From the NCBI GenBank assembly GCA_900102235.1, contig FMVL01000003.1, forward strand, positions 1 through 64,000: a stretch of DNA of 64,000 nt, given 5' to 3'. This DNA comes from Lachnospiraceae bacterium XBB2008. Lineage in GTDB: Bacteria > Bacillota > Clostridia > Lachnospirales > Lachnospiraceae. A model generated the notes under the pieces. It saw only the letters and a program-made list of their open reading frames with translations. It made no database searches and was not told the origin of the DNA. A program made the translations under genes and the position numbers. Below, piece by piece: positions 26,954 to 37,077 of the stretch (position 1 is the first letter of the stretch; the number at the start of each line of letters is the position of its first letter).

Positions 26954-28606
26954 GTAATCTATGAATCCCACGCTCACACCGTAATCACCGGCGAGGCTGT
27001 TTAACAGTCTGCCCTTCGTATTGTATTTCCACATGCTCATCACATAAGGATAATCGGGAAGATTTCCTTCATTGGAAAGCCATATCTCGTATTTGGTAAG
27101 CGCCGCGGGATTGACCTGGCACAGCAGGAATTCCTTGTTTGCTTCTACCATCGCATCATATCCGCCGGACTCGATAACGGAACAGAACGTGGTGAGCACG
27201 GATGTGCGCGCTGTCTTATCGATCTTCTCTATCCTCGAGATATCATTCGAGATCAGATGCATCTCTATGGCCACAGGATAAGTCAGTTTGAATACAGGCG
27301 TAACCTTGGGCGTTGTTGATGCATTGGGATCAGGCGTGGGTGTCGCTGTCGCGTTCGGCGAGTTGGGATCCGGCGTAGGAGTGGGTGTAGGTGTCGTCGT
27401 GGTACCCGGAGCGGGCACGACCGCAGCCTCAGGCACCATCTCCGTGACTACTGTCTCCCTGCCTTCCGCATTGGTATCAACGGTCGTGACATTTCCGTAA
27501 GGATCAAGGTTGACTGTCTTTTTGCTTATCTGATTGCCGTTGGCGTCCTTGACCGTAACTGTTGTATTACCCTTATCATCCACTTCCGTCACGGTCGTGT
27601 TGCCGTCATTATCTTTCACGGATGTCGTGGTATTGTATTTGGTCGGATCGGTCTCGATCCCCATCTTGCGAAGCTTGTCCTTCACGGTCTCGGTCGTGGT
27701 CGTAAGCGTAGTTGCCGTGGTACCGTTATTAGTATTATTGGTGATCGTCGTTCCCGTCGCGGAGAGGCCCAGCCTGTCTACCGCACTCTTGGCTGCCGCA
27801 AGCTGTGTCATCACATAGGTGGCCTCTTCTTTGGCCTCGGTCTCATTGACGGCCTGAGAGGAAAAATACACGCCAAACGGGATGCCCGCCTGCACGGCAC
27901 CGGTCACATTGTCTATGAACTTGGTATCCGCGATGATGTTGCCGCTGTCATATCCTCTGGCACCGACTCTGATCATCACATAATCCACTTCCGTCGCCAG
28001 TTGCTTCCAATCGACAGTAGTCGTGTACTGGGAGATATCGGCACCGGTTTTGGTGGACCGCCTTCCGTTCGTATAGTATCCGATGATACCGTTCTGACTC
28101 TGGAACTGTGTATCCTCATATGTATTCAGTTTGATGGAAGAATTGATCGCTATCCACTCATTGGTCCCATCTATATGCGTGACCAGTGTATGCTTGCCGT
28201 CGGTCGCAGGATCCGCTTTCGTCTCAGCCTCCTTGGCAGCCGCTTCCGCAGCTTCCTCTTCGGCTCTTCTCATTTCTTCCTCACGCTGTTCGAGCTCATC
28301 CTTGCGGGATGCGTTGGAATTCTCCTCTTCGTAGATCTCAGCCACATCCGTATCGGCGTACATCCCCCAGAAGTTAAGGTCATCCGCCCTCAGTGAATCG
28401 ACCTGTTCCATCGGTTCCTCCACCGCTGTCGCCTGTGTGGCCTGTGTGGGAGTCTGGGAAGAATTCGAAGCCGGACGCTTATTGTTATTCGCAAGCACCA
28501 CTATGGCGAGCACACCGAAAATAGCAAGCGAAGCTATCAGCATAACGGTAGGCATGCGTACGCTCAATCCGCTGTATTCTTCATCATCATCGTTCTTCAA
28601 TCTCAT
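26942..28606 (-). CDS. GH25-like membrane-anchored protein interrupted by a low-complexity insert
   Basis: A short acidic cytoplasmic tail, one transmembrane helix ('VMLIASLAIFGVLAIVVLAN'), a Ser/Glu-rich coiled coil, then a glycoside hydrolase family 25 (lysozyme) fold. 'GADISQYTTTVDWKQL' and 'VDYVMIRVGARGYDSGN' are typical first strands. After 'EATYVMTQLAAAK' about 180 residues of Thr/Asn/Asp-rich and Pro-Thr sequence intrude before the domain resumes at 'YPVAIEMHLIS' and ends 'VGFIDYS'. The catalytic DxE expected there reads E-M-H, so wall hydrolysis is doubtful. Start ATG 28606 is used because the frame further upstream, to 28669, lies in the promoter and has no ribosome site. Confidence 0.8.
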   Translation of the reverse strand: MRLKNDDDEEYSGLSVRMPTVMLIASLAIFGVLAIVVLANNNKRPASNSSQTPTQATQATAVEEPMEQVDSLRADDLNFWGMYADTDVAEIYEEENSNASRKDELEQREEEMRRAEEEAAEAAAKEAETKADPATDGKHTLVTHIDGTNEWIAINSSIKLNTYEDTQFQSQNGIIGYYTNGRRSTKTGADISQYTTTVDWKQLATEVDYVMIRVGARGYDSGNIIADTKFIDNVTGAVQAGIPFGVYFSSQAVNETEAKEEATYVMTQLAAAKSAVDRLGLSATGTTITNNTNNGTTATTLTTTTETVKDKLRKMGIETDPTKYNTTTSVKDNDGNTTVTEVDDKGNTTVTVKDANGNQISKKTVNLDPYGNVTTVDTNAEGRETVVTEMVPEAAVVPAPGTTTTPTPTPTPDPNSPNATATPTPDPNASTTPKVTPVFKLTYPVAIEMHLISNDISRIEKIDKTARTSVLTTFCSVIESGGYDAMVEANKEFLLCQVNPAALTKYEIWLSNEGNLPDYPYVMSMWKYNTKGRLLNSLAGDYGVSVGFIDYSIR

Positions 28607-28671
28607 TGCAGTCGCACCATATAATATATATACTATTCGGGTAGAAATTAATGGATTAATTTCGCACATGT

Positions 28672-28697
28672 ATGGAAATACATGGATGTATTTCCAT
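28672..28697. promoter_or_regulatory. Perfect 12-bp inverted repeat between divergent genes
   Basis: ATGGAAATACAT (28672-28683), two bases, ATGTATTTCCAT (28686-28697). It sits midway between the GH25-like gene and the apbE-like gene, suggesting a shared operator. Its binding protein is unknown. Confidence 0.5.
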
Positions 28698-28727
28698 GTG
28701 CCATTATATCACAAAGATCATACGCCA

Positions 28728-29741
28728 ATGAAATTACGTAAAACCCTCATGCTTCTGCTCATCATCCCCTGCATGATATGCGGATGCGCTCACAATACTT
28801 CAGGATCAGTCATTCCCGTAAGCCGTACGGGGCTTTATTTTGATACGGTTGTATCTGTCACCCTTTATGAATACGAAGGCTCTTCGGACAGGATCTTTGA
28901 TGAATGCTTTAAGATGTGCGAACGTTACGAATCCCTGTTTTCCGCAACGGTCCCGGATTCGGATATATGGCGCATCAATAATGCCGGCGGATCGGCCGTG
29001 ACCGTCGATCCCGAGACCGCGAAACTCATATCCGATGCACTTGAGTACAGCCGCAGTTCCGGCGGGCTCATCGATCCTACCATAGGAGGTGTGTGCGAGC
29101 TCTGGGATATCAGTTCACAGGTTGCGAGCGGATCTTATCACATCCCGGATGACGAGAGTATTTCGGAAGCCCTTTCTCATGTCGATCATGAAAAAATAAC
29201 CGTGTCCGGAAACACAGTGACCGTATCCGACCCGGATGCCCATCTCACGCTCGGTTTCATCGCCAAAGGATACGTCGCAGACAGGATCGCCGAGTATCTT
29301 GCCGAAGCAGGCGTTGCAAGCGCCCTGATAGACCTGGGCGGAAATATCAAAGCTGTAGGAAACAAGCCCGGCGGCTTGGATTTTCATATCGGTATCCAGA
29401 AGCCTTTTGCGGATAAAGGCGAGCCCATAACCACCGTATCCGTAAGGGATGCTTCCGTCGTATCGTCCGGAGTATATGAGCGATACTTTACTCTGAACGA
29501 CCATATCTATCATCATATATTTGACACTGAAAAAGGTTACCCCGTTGACGGTAATGTCATCGGGGTAACCGTGATCTCATCTTCATCCGAAGAAGCTGAT
29601 GTTCTTTCTACTCTCTGCCTGATAACAGGTGTCGAGAAGGGGCTTGATCTGATAGAAGATACCGAAGGTGTTGAAGCGATGTTCATCACTTCGGACTATG
29701 CTCTTCATGCAAGTTCCGGCTGGCCGGATATCAGACAATGA
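28728..29741 (+). CDS. ApbE-family FMN transferase lipoprotein
   Basis: A flavin transferase that attaches FMN to Thr residues of exported or membrane flavoproteins. Start ATG 28728 gives a lipoprotein signal with lipobox 'ICGC' at about residue 22; the frame is open further upstream but crosses the neighbouring promoter. Family signatures: '[18 protein letters not shown]', '[20 protein letters not shown]', '[19 protein letters not shown]', '[18 protein letters not shown]', and '[20 protein letters not shown]' with the metal-binding Asp. At 337 residues it is full length. No target such as an Rnf or Nqr subunit is nearby. It overlaps the convergent chemoreceptor gene by 11 bases. Confidence 0.92.
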   Translation: MKLRKTLMLLLIIPCMICGCAHNTSGSVIPVSRTGLYFDTVVSVTLYEYEGSSDRIFDECFKMCERYESLFSATVPDSDIWRINNAGGSAVTVDPETAKLISDALEYSRSSGGLIDPTIGGVCELWDISSQVASGSYHIPDDESISEALSHVDHEKITVSGNTVTVSDPDAHLTLGFIAKGYVADRIAEYLAEAGVASALIDLGGNIKAVGNKPGGLDFHIGIQKPFADKGEPITTVSVRDASVVSSGVYERYFTLNDHIYHHIFDTEKGYPVDGNVIGVTVISSSSEEADVLSTLCLITGVEKGLDLIEDTEGVEAMFITSDYALHASSGWPDIRQ

Positions 29742-31461
29742 AGTTGCTCATATTTCCATCAAGTTCATCTGCGATGGCTTTGAGTTCCTGAGCCTTCTCC
29801 GAAATATTATTGACGATGGCCGAAACCTCTGTAACGGATGCGGAAGTCTCTTCCGTGCTCGCCGCATTCTCCTCGGCTATGGCTGTCAGATTCTGAACGA
29901 TATCCACCACTTCTATACGTGTGCTGTCAAGTTCCGCAGACTTATCGCGGATGACTCTGATGCTGTCTATCGAAGCGGATATGCCGTCGGCCACTTCGTC
30001 GAACTTCTGCTCGGTCAGAGCCACATTTTCATTCTGCTCGTTCATGATCTGCTCGACTTCGGTCATAGTCTCCACTGCCTTCTGCGAATCTGAAAGCAAT
30101 TCATCTATGATCGCCTCTATCTGCTGTGCGGATTCATTGGACTGCTCGGCAAGTTTCTGTATCTGTCCGGCTACAACTGCGAAACCGCGTCCCTGTTCTC
30201 CGGCTCTTGCAGCCTCAATGGATGCATTGAGTGAGAGCAGGTTGGTCTCTTCGGCGATAGCGGTTATGAGTCCGGTTGCCTCACGGATCTTCTGGGCGGA
30301 TGTATTGGTTGTCTTGGTCTGCTCGGCAATGATGCTTATGGAGTTGACTGCCTTGCGGTTTATCTCTTCAAGTGTACGAAGCGTCTCATTTGCTTCTCCC
30401 GAAGCTGTACGCATGTTTCTGGCAACCTCTACGAGGGTCTGAAGTTCGTTACCGTTTGCTTCCACAAGGTTACCCATATGGATGACATCTTCGGTAGCTT
30501 TCTGAGTCTCTTCAGCCTGTGAAGTTGCTCCGTCGGAGATATCTGCTACGGCTGACTCCACCTGTTCTATCGTGATGGTAGTCTCACTCGTGCCTTCCTC
30601 AAGTGTCTCCGATGCGGCCCTGACATTATCGGCCTGATCCTTAAGCGTGATCACGACATCAGAAAGCGATGTTTCCAGTTTGGCTATGCCTCTTGCCATT
30701 ACACCGTTCTCATCCTTGCGTTTTGCGAGGGTCTCAAGAGAAGCGTCTTTGGTAAGATCCAGTCCGGAGATCTTTTCCACCGAATCGGATATCTGAATAA
30801 TCGGCCTGGTGATCATGGTCGCAAGCAGGAATGCGACTCCCAGTGCAACGATAAGGATCACTGCGGCAAGGATGTATGCCATTCTGCTAACCGATTCGAT
30901 ATTGCCCATTGCTTCATCTTCGTCAACGGTGATGACAAGGATGGACAGATTATCTTTATCCACATAGTAAGCGGCGTACTTATACGCTCCTTTGTATTCA
31001 TACTCGATAACTCCGGGTTCGGGATGAACGCCTGCCTGGATCTGTGCGACCAGACTCTTGACCGCGGCATTCTCAACCGGATTACCGACCTTTTCCTCAT
31101 TGGGATGGAACATCATGGTTCCGCTTTCGTTAACTATATAAGCATAAGATGTGCTCAGATTATTGATCTTAACGCTGCCGAAGTCCTCATTAAGGAGTTT
31201 GTACACATTAAGGTACGAACTCTTGTATGAATCCAGACGGAGTTGAAGCGTTTCACCATATGACTTCGCCTGATCGAGCATATAGTTATGAATCGTCTGC
31301 TTCATATCTTTCTGTACGGTAGGTACGATCACGACAAACATCATGACTACGGCTACAACTACCGATACCAGTGTAAGCGCGATTATCTTGAATTTGATCG
31401 ATGCGAAGAATCCCACCTGGCTACCTGATCTGCTTTTTTTGTTTTTGTTTTCCTCAGACAT
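29731..31461 (-). CDS. Methyl-accepting chemotaxis protein (single-Cache-type sensor)
   Basis: A 576-residue receptor: transmembrane helix near 25-50, a compact extracellular sensor with '[20 protein letters not shown]' and '[18 protein letters not shown]' (single Cache type), second transmembrane helix near 193-215, HAMP, and the signalling domain with '[20 protein letters not shown]'. The tip differs slightly from the other two receptors here (Glu-Glu, Ser for Ala), consistent with a separate lineage. ATG 31461 is preferred over an adjacent GTG because GGAGG lies six bases before it. Confidence 0.94.
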   Translation of the reverse strand: MSEENKNKKSRSGSQVGFFASIKFKIIALTLVSVVVAVVMMFVVIVPTVQKDMKQTIHNYMLDQAKSYGETLQLRLDSYKSSYLNVYKLLNEDFGSVKINNLSTSYAYIVNESGTMMFHPNEEKVGNPVENAAVKSLVAQIQAGVHPEPGVIEYEYKGAYKYAAYYVDKDNLSILVITVDEDEAMGNIESVSRMAYILAAVILIVALGVAFLLATMITRPIIQISDSVEKISGLDLTKDASLETLAKRKDENGVMARGIAKLETSLSDVVITLKDQADNVRAASETLEEGTSETTITIEQVESAVADISDGATSQAEETQKATEDVIHMGNLVEANGNELQTLVEVARNMRTASGEANETLRTLEEINRKAVNSISIIAEQTKTTNTSAQKIREATGLITAIAEETNLLSLNASIEAARAGEQGRGFAVVAGQIQKLAEQSNESAQQIEAIIDELLSDSQKAVETMTEVEQIMNEQNENVALTEQKFDEVADGISASIDSIRVIRDKSAELDSTRIEVVDIVQNLTAIAEENAASTEETSASVTEVSAIVNNISEKAQELKAIADELDGNMSNFIV

Positions 31462-31503
31462 CACAATCCTCCATCCATGAGAGATTTATAAAATACCTAA
31501 CAA

Positions 31504-31550
31504 ATTATACAAAAATTGTGCTAACTATTCAATAATCATTATGCACAATT
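31504..31550 (-). promoter_or_regulatory. Chemoreceptor promoter with overlapping inverted repeat
   Basis: -35 TTGAAT (31527-31532), 17-bp spacer, -10 TATAAT (31504-31509). AATTGTGC (31514-31521) in the spacer is repeated in inverse as GCACAATT (31543-31550) upstream, a possible operator across the promoter. Confidence 0.6.
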
Positions 31551-31554
31551 ACCA

Positions 31555-32829
31555 TCATTTCAATTTGTTATATATATCAAAGCAATCGAATGTCGAGAAG
31601 TAATCCGCGGGAGTCTCGGCACGTCTGATCAGCTTGATATCACCGTCTGACTGAAGCAGGATCTCCGCACATTTGAGTTTTCCGTTATAGTTATACCCCA
31701 TTGCATATCCGTGTGCACCGGCATCATGGATCACGAGGATATCTCCCATATCGATCTTCGGCAGTTTCCTGTCGATCGCGAATTTATCATTGTTTTCACA
31801 AAGGGAGCCCGTAACGTCATACATGTGATCGAAAGGTCCGTCTTCTTTTCCGAGAACGGTTATGTGATGATAGGATCCGTACATGGCCGGACGCATCAGG
31901 TTGACTGCACAGGCATCCACACCGATGTACTCCTTGTGTGTGTGTTTCTCATGAATGGCACGTGTGACCAGAACACCGTAAGGAGCCATCATATATCTGC
32001 CCATCTCGGTATATATCGCCACATCTCCCATTCCCGCGGGAACCAGTTTTTCATTATAAACGCGTTCAACGCCTGCTCCGATCGCAGCTATGTCATTCGG
32101 AGTCTGATCGGGTGAATAAGCGATCCCCACACCACCGGAGAGATTGATGAAACTGATGTGCGCGCCGGTCTCATTCTTAAGTTCAACAGCCAGATCAAAG
32201 AGCTGACCGGCGAGCTGCGCATAATAATCATTGGTCACGGTGTTGCTGGCCAGAAAGGCGTGGATCCCGAAATGCTTAACGCCCTTGCTCATCAGGATCC
32301 TGAAACTCTCGCTCATCTGCTCACGGGTCATGCCGTACTTCGCATCACCGGGATCATCCATTATGCCGTTGCTGAGCGTGAACTTTCCTCCGGGATTGAA
32401 TCTGCAGCTCATGGTCTCGGGAAGCTTGCCGCCGCAGGCTTCCTCACAGAAATCTATATGAGTGATGTCATCCAGATTGATGATCGCGCCGAGTTTATAT
32501 GCCAGTTCATATTCTTCAAAAGGAGTATCGTTACTCGAGAACATGATATCGGATCCGGTGATCCCGCAGGCATCGGACAGCATGAGCTCTGTAAAGGACG
32601 AGCAGTCGGAACCGCAGCCGCATTCCTTTAAGATGCCCATGATGAACGGATTGGCGTTCGCCTTAACCGCGAAGTATTCCCTGAATCCGGGATTCCAGGC
32701 AAAAGCTTTGCGGACAGCCTCCGCATTCTTACGGATCCCCGTTTCGTCGTACAGATAAAAAGGAGTCGGGTACTCCTTTGCTATCTTCTCGGCCAGTTCT
32801 TTGGTTACGAAAGTTTCTTTCTTCTGCAT
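31555..32829 (-). CDS. lysA: Diaminopimelate decarboxylase
   Basis: PLP enzyme converting meso-diaminopimelate to lysine. The fold III lysine lies in 'YFAVKANANPFIMGIL'; 'CRFNPGGKF', 'GIHAFLASNTVTNDYY' and 'LSGGVGIAYSPDQ' bind the cofactor; the C-terminal barrel carries 'CENNDKFAIDRKLP' and 'DAGAHGYAMGYNYNG'. It is 424 residues. This subgroup, with 'MRPAMYGSYHHI', is the clostridial lysA/nspC-like type; decarboxylation of DAP is the most likely reaction. It follows helD by 15 bp. dapL in the same window supplies the upstream pathway. Confidence 0.92.
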   Translation of the reverse strand: MQKKETFVTKELAEKIAKEYPTPFYLYDETGIRKNAEAVRKAFAWNPGFREYFAVKANANPFIMGILKECGCGSDCSSFTELMLSDACGITGSDIMFSSNDTPFEEYELAYKLGAIINLDDITHIDFCEEACGGKLPETMSCRFNPGGKFTLSNGIMDDPGDAKYGMTREQMSESFRILMSKGVKHFGIHAFLASNTVTNDYYAQLAGQLFDLAVELKNETGAHISFINLSGGVGIAYSPDQTPNDIAAIGAGVERVYNEKLVPAGMGDVAIYTEMGRYMMAPYGVLVTRAIHEKHTHKEYIGVDACAVNLMRPAMYGSYHHITVLGKEDGPFDHMYDVTGSLCENNDKFAIDRKLPKIDMGDILVIHDAGAHGYAMGYNYNGKLKCAEILLQSDGDIKLIRRAETPADYFSTFDCFDIYNKLK

Positions 32830-32844
32830 CCTTTTTTCATCTCC

Positions 32845-35004
32845 TCATTTTTTAAAAATATGTAAAACATGCAAGGCCCGTGTGGCCTCGATATAAAGTG
32901 CCTGTTTGTGAAAATCCTCCGGTTCAAACGGCTCATCGACGATGAATACGGTATCAAATTCAAGTCCTTTGGTCAAATAGAACGGCGCTATGCTGACTCC
33001 CGTCTTGAATGAGGAAGTATCCGCCCTGAGAAGAGAGACCTCGAGTCCGTCTTCTTTTTCACCATATGATGCGGTGATCTTACGGTGGATATCCGCCGCA
33101 CGTGAAGCGTCCCTGCACAGTATCGCAATGGTGTCCTGCTCGGGGGCATAGTGCTTTATCATCTCACACAGCTGTGATATGAGTTCTTCATCATTATCAT
33201 ATATATGTTCCGATACTTCCTCGCCGTGGCGATCTATGTTGCTGTATGTGTCAAGTCCCGCTATGCGCGCAGCATAATCCGTGATCTCGACCGTGGAGCG
33301 GTAACTCCTGTTGAGTTCGACCGTATACAGTTCCCTGCCGAATATCGAAGGCAGGAACTCAAGTACATCCCTGTGCTTCTCGTCTATGGTCTGTGCCTTG
33401 TCTCCGAGGATAGTCATCGGGCAGGGGAAGATCTTCTCGATCAGACGATACTGCAGGTATGTGTAATCCTGCATCTCATCAATGATAAGATGCTTGACGG
33501 GTCTGGCCGGTTCCTGTGAAAAGAGCGAATACTTCAGGTACAGGATCGGATATACGTCTTCATAAGGGATCACATCTGCCTTCAGATACTCGTCCTTGGG
33601 CCTTACATATCTGATATTCCCGTTCTCGTCAAAATCGGGATCGGAATCCTTGTCATTATCATCGGATCCGGTATTTCTGTCATCATTTATGACCAATGTC
33701 ACATTTATTGCATCTCTTCCGCTCTCTTCCAGGAAAGTGTTATAGAGACTCAAAAGATCCCTGTCACTGTACATCGCGTTTAATCCGTCCGTGATATACA
33801 GTTTCTCCTCAGCCGACATGTCACGGCCCCGCAAAGTCTCTTCTTCATCTATGATAAATTCGGCGACTCTGGACATGCGTTCCATGAGCGGGACATCCCA
33901 GAGTTTCTCATAGAAAAGTGATGTGATATACGAAGCGCTGTATTTGCGTCCTCTGTAACGATAATCCCGGATATCGACCGCGGATGATTCAAGGTCCAGA
34001 ATATAACCGTCCAGTTCCTCGACATACTCCCTGCTCTGCTTGTATTCGGATTCATCGGTGGCAAGAGGTATGTGCATGTCAGGTGTAAGGATCTCCTCAA
34101 GTCTGTCATAACGGTCCTGCGCCTCACCTATCTTACGAAGCTTCCTGTATGCCCAGACATCCAGACTCATCTCGCATATATTCTCCTCACCGAGTTCCGG
34201 CAGGATACGCGAGATGTAATCGGCAAAAACTCCGTTGGGACTGATGATCAGGACCTGTGAAGCCTTGAGAGTATTTCTGTTATGATAAAGCAGATACGCG
34301 ATCCTGTGCAGCGCAACGCTGGTCTTGCCGCTTCCGGCACAGCCCTGAACGGCAAGTATCCTGTGATCGGTATCACGGATTATCGCATTCTGCTCTTTTT
34401 GAATCGTCGTTACTATCGCCTTGAGCGAAGCGGAAGCATGAGTCCCGAGTTCGGCGCGCAGTATCTCATCATCGATGTTCATATCGCTCTCAAGCATATA
34501 TACGATACGTCCGCCGGATATCTTGTACTGGTATTTGTGAGTGATGGTGCCGGTTATCGTACCGAGCGGCGCCTTGTAAGAAGCCGGGCCGGCGTCATAA
34601 TCATAGAAAAGTGAAGAGATCGGGGCTCTCCAGTCATAAATGAGCGGCATCGCTCCGGTGCTCTTTGAGAGATTAGATATTCCTATATAGCATGGAGTCT
34701 CTGTTTTTTCTCCGTCAAAAACGAAATCGACCCTGCCGAAATACGGTGAATCCTTCATTCGTGAATACGTGTATCTCTCACGGATGAAATCCGCCTTCTG
34801 CATGATCTTCTGTCGTATGGCATTGGTATTGTCATAAAGCTCATAGCCATACTCATCAAACTCGGTATAACTGTTCCAGAAATACTCATGGAAATCAGCC
34901 ATATCCTTGTCGGTTATATCAACCTTTTCGGCAAGTTCCCGCATCTTCTCATCGATCAGAGCGAGAACCTCCTCAAGGAATCTTTCTTCTTCCGGGATAC
35001 TCAT
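32845..35004 (-). CDS. helD: HelD-like superfamily 1 ATPase (RNA polymerase recycling)
   Basis: 719 residues with the Gram-positive HelD layout: an N-terminal long antiparallel coiled coil that reaches the polymerase secondary channel ('EEERFLEEVLALIDEKMREL'), 'GRVDFVFDGEKTETPCYIGI', Walker A 'QGCAGSGKTSVALHRIAYLL', Walker B region 'HLIIDEMQDYTYLQY', and C-terminal 'NRSYRSTVEITDYAARIAG'. HelD frees RNA polymerase from DNA after termination or stalling. It overlaps ung by four bases. Confidence 0.9.
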   Translation of the reverse strand: MSIPEEERFLEEVLALIDEKMRELAEKVDITDKDMADFHEYFWNSYTEFDEYGYELYDNTNAIRQKIMQKADFIRERYTYSRMKDSPYFGRVDFVFDGEKTETPCYIGISNLSKSTGAMPLIYDWRAPISSLFYDYDAGPASYKAPLGTITGTITHKYQYKISGGRIVYMLESDMNIDDEILRAELGTHASASLKAIVTTIQKEQNAIIRDTDHRILAVQGCAGSGKTSVALHRIAYLLYHNRNTLKASQVLIISPNGVFADYISRILPELGEENICEMSLDVWAYRKLRKIGEAQDRYDRLEEILTPDMHIPLATDESEYKQSREYVEELDGYILDLESSAVDIRDYRYRGRKYSASYITSLFYEKLWDVPLMERMSRVAEFIIDEEETLRGRDMSAEEKLYITDGLNAMYSDRDLLSLYNTFLEESGRDAINVTLVINDDRNTGSDDNDKDSDPDFDENGNIRYVRPKDEYLKADVIPYEDVYPILYLKYSLFSQEPARPVKHLIIDEMQDYTYLQYRLIEKIFPCPMTILGDKAQTIDEKHRDVLEFLPSIFGRELYTVELNRSYRSTVEITDYAARIAGLDTYSNIDRHGEEVSEHIYDNDEELISQLCEMIKHYAPEQDTIAILCRDASRAADIHRKITASYGEKEDGLEVSLLRADTSSFKTGVSIAPFYLTKGLEFDTVFIVDEPFEPEDFHKQALYIEATRALHVLHIFKK

Positions 35005-35687
35005 CTGATATTTTCTATCTGCCAGTCTATGGGAGTGGCACCGTTTTTTTCAAGGAATTCGTTACACTTGGAGAAATGCCTGCAGCCGAAGAATCCACGG
35101 TATGCGCTTAACGGGCTCGGGTGCGGAGCTTCCAGATACAGATGTTTAGGATTGTTGAGCATGGCTTTTTTGCGTCTGGCGGGACTTCCCCACAGCATGA
35201 AGACCACGGGACGATCTACTTCGTTTACGGCACTGATGATCGCATCGGTAAACTGTTCCCAGCCTTTATTCTGATGCGAAGCCGGCTGATGCGCTCTGAC
35301 CGTGAGGACGGTGTTTAACAGCAGGACTCCCTGTCTGGCCCATTTTTCCAGATACCCGTTATCAGGTATGTAGCAGCCCAGATCGTCATGAAGTTCCTGA
35401 TAGATATTCTTAAGGGACGGGGGAATATCCTTGGGAAGCACATCGGGAAGGACTGAAAAACACAGGCCGTGAGCCTGATGCTCATTGAAATACGGATCCT
35501 GTCCCAGTATCACCGCGCGCACCTCCGAAAGAGGTGTCAGATGAAGTGCATTGAATATATCCTCGGCAGGGGGATAAACTGTAGTCCTGGAGTATTCCTC
35601 CCGCACAAAGGAGTAAAGGTTCTTGTAATAATCCTTATGGAATTCATCAGAGACCGCTTCCATCCAGTCTCCAGTAATCATAGCCAT
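35001..35687 (-). CDS. ung: Uracil-DNA glycosylase, family 1
   Basis: Removes uracil from DNA as the first step of base excision repair. 228 residues, full length. Motif 1 is 'ILGQDPYFNEHQAHGLCFSV' with the catalytic water-activating Asp; the residue after Tyr, usually His (GQDPYH), is Phe here. Motif 'VLLLNTVLTVRAHQPASHQN' and the DNA-intercalating 'HPSPLSAYRGFFG' are intact, including the catalytic His. Probably active. It lies between hisF and helD in a single transcript. Confidence 0.94.
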   Translation of the reverse strand: MAMITGDWMEAVSDEFHKDYYKNLYSFVREEYSRTTVYPPAEDIFNALHLTPLSEVRAVILGQDPYFNEHQAHGLCFSVLPDVLPKDIPPSLKNIYQELHDDLGCYIPDNGYLEKWARQGVLLLNTVLTVRAHQPASHQNKGWEQFTDAIISAVNEVDRPVVFMLWGSPARRKKAMLNNPKHLYLEAPHPSPLSAYRGFFGCRHFSKCNEFLEKNGATPIDWQIENIR

Positions 35688-35697
35688 CTGTTACCGC

Positions 35698-36459
35698 CTA
35701 TATACGCACGCTTATGCCGCGTGACTGTAAGTATTTCTTCAGATCCGGGATCTCCATCTCCCGATAATGGAAAAGTGATGCCGCAAGAGCTGCCTCGGCA
35801 TGCCCTTTTTCAAAAGCATCATAGAAATGCTCCATCGTGCCCGCTCCGCCGGAAGCGATAACGGGAATATCCACGCTGTCCGCTATCTGTCTGGTGAGTT
35901 CGAGATCATACCCTTCCTTGGTCCCGTCGCAGTCCATGCTGGTCAGAAGGATCTCACCGGCACCGAGCTTGGCGGCTTTGATCGCCCACTCGACCGCATC
36001 GATACCCATATCGACGCGACCGCCGTTCTTGAATATGTTCCAGCCGGATCCGTCCTCGCGTCGTTTCGCATCTATGGCCACTACTACGCACTGCGAACCG
36101 AACTTGTACGCAGCTTCCGATATCAGATCAGGATTCATGATGGCTGCGGAATTGACCGCAACCTTATCCGCGCCCTCACGCAGGATATCGCGGAAGTTCT
36201 CGACTGTCCGGATACCGCCTCCGACGGTGAACGGGATGAAAACTCTCTCCGCAACCGCGCGGACCATGTCAACAGCCGTATGACGCTCATCAGATGAGGC
36301 GGTTATGTCCAAAAACACCAGCTCATCGGCGCCCGACTTAGAATAAACCTCACCGACTTCGGCGGGGTCTCCCACATCTCTGATATTCACAAAATTGACT
36401 CCCTTGACCACTCTGCCGTCTCTGACATCAAGGCAGGGAATAATCCTCTTGGTATGCAT
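35698..36459 (-). CDS. hisF: Imidazole glycerol phosphate synthase, cyclase subunit
   Basis: TIM-barrel partner of HisH; uses ammonia to close the imidazole ring, giving imidazole glycerol phosphate and AICAR. '[19 protein letters not shown]' holds the first catalytic Asp, '[13 protein letters not shown]' the second, and '[13 protein letters not shown]' the second phosphate site. The 253 residues match the family. The first base of hisF overlaps the last base of hisH, as expected for equimolar production. Confidence 0.97.
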   Translation of the reverse strand: MHTKRIIPCLDVRDGRVVKGVNFVNIRDVGDPAEVGEVYSKSGADELVFLDITASSDERHTAVDMVRAVAERVFIPFTVGGGIRTVENFRDILREGADKVAVNSAAIMNPDLISEAAYKFGSQCVVVAIDAKRREDGSGWNIFKNGGRVDMGIDAVEWAIKAAKLGAGEILLTSMDCDGTKEGYDLELTRQIADSVDIPVIASGGAGTMEHFYDAFEKGHAEAALAASLFHYREMEIPDLKKYLQSRGISVRI

Positions 36460-37064
36460 TATTTTATCTCCAGGAAATTGGCGAGCATCTTAAGCCCTAT
36501 CTCTGAACTCTTCTCGGGATGGAACTGAGTTGCAAATACATTGTCTTTCTCTACGGCGGCGTGGATGAGAGTAGCATACTCGGTAGTAGCGGTCACGTTG
36601 CCGGGATCCTCAGCCTCCAGATAATATGAATGGACGAAGTAAACGTACGCTCCCTCCGGGATTCCCTTGAACATCCTTCCCGGATTGGGGAACCTAAGGG
36701 AGTTCCATCCGATATGAGGGACCTTAAGTCCGACATCGGGGATGCGTTTGATCTGTCCCGGGATCAGACCGAGGCCTTTTACTCCGGGGCTTTCTTCACT
36801 GCTGTCAAAAAGCAGCTGCAGGCCAAGGCATATTCCGAGAAAAGGTATGCCCGCTTCCGCGACTTCATGGATGACAGGTGTAAGGCCGTACTCATCCAGC
36901 CTTGCACAGGCATCTCCGAAAGACCCTACTCCCGGCAGGATCACGCTGTCTGCATTCAGCAGATCCGTCCTGCTTCTGGTAAGGGCTGCGTCGTATCCGA
37001 GATGTACTGCGGCCTTTTCCACACTTTTTACGTTTCCTGCGTCATAATCTATGATAGCAACCAT
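36459..37064 (-). CDS. hisH: Imidazole glycerol phosphate synthase, glutaminase subunit
   Basis: Class I glutaminase that supplies ammonia to HisF. The nucleophile is C79 in '[17 protein letters not shown]'; His and Glu of the triad are in '[14 protein letters not shown]'. The oxyanion strand '[10 protein letters not shown]' is present. 201 residues, normal length. The other histidine genes are not in this window, so the pathway is split. It starts 13 bp after the stop of the 1305-residue repeat-protein gene. Confidence 0.96.
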   Translation of the reverse strand: MVAIIDYDAGNVKSVEKAAVHLGYDAALTRSRTDLLNADSVILPGVGSFGDACARLDEYGLTPVIHEVAEAGIPFLGICLGLQLLFDSSEESPGVKGLGLIPGQIKRIPDVGLKVPHIGWNSLRFPNPGRMFKGIPEGAYVYFVHSYYLEAEDPGNVTATTEYATLIHAAVEKDNVFATQFHPEKSSEIGLKMLANFLEIK

Positions 37065-37077
37065 TGTCTGTCCTCAA

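Noticed and set aside
32830-33000. Lysine riboswitch ahead of lysA
   Set aside because: lysA follows helD by 15 bp inside an operon, leaving no room for a riboswitch leader.
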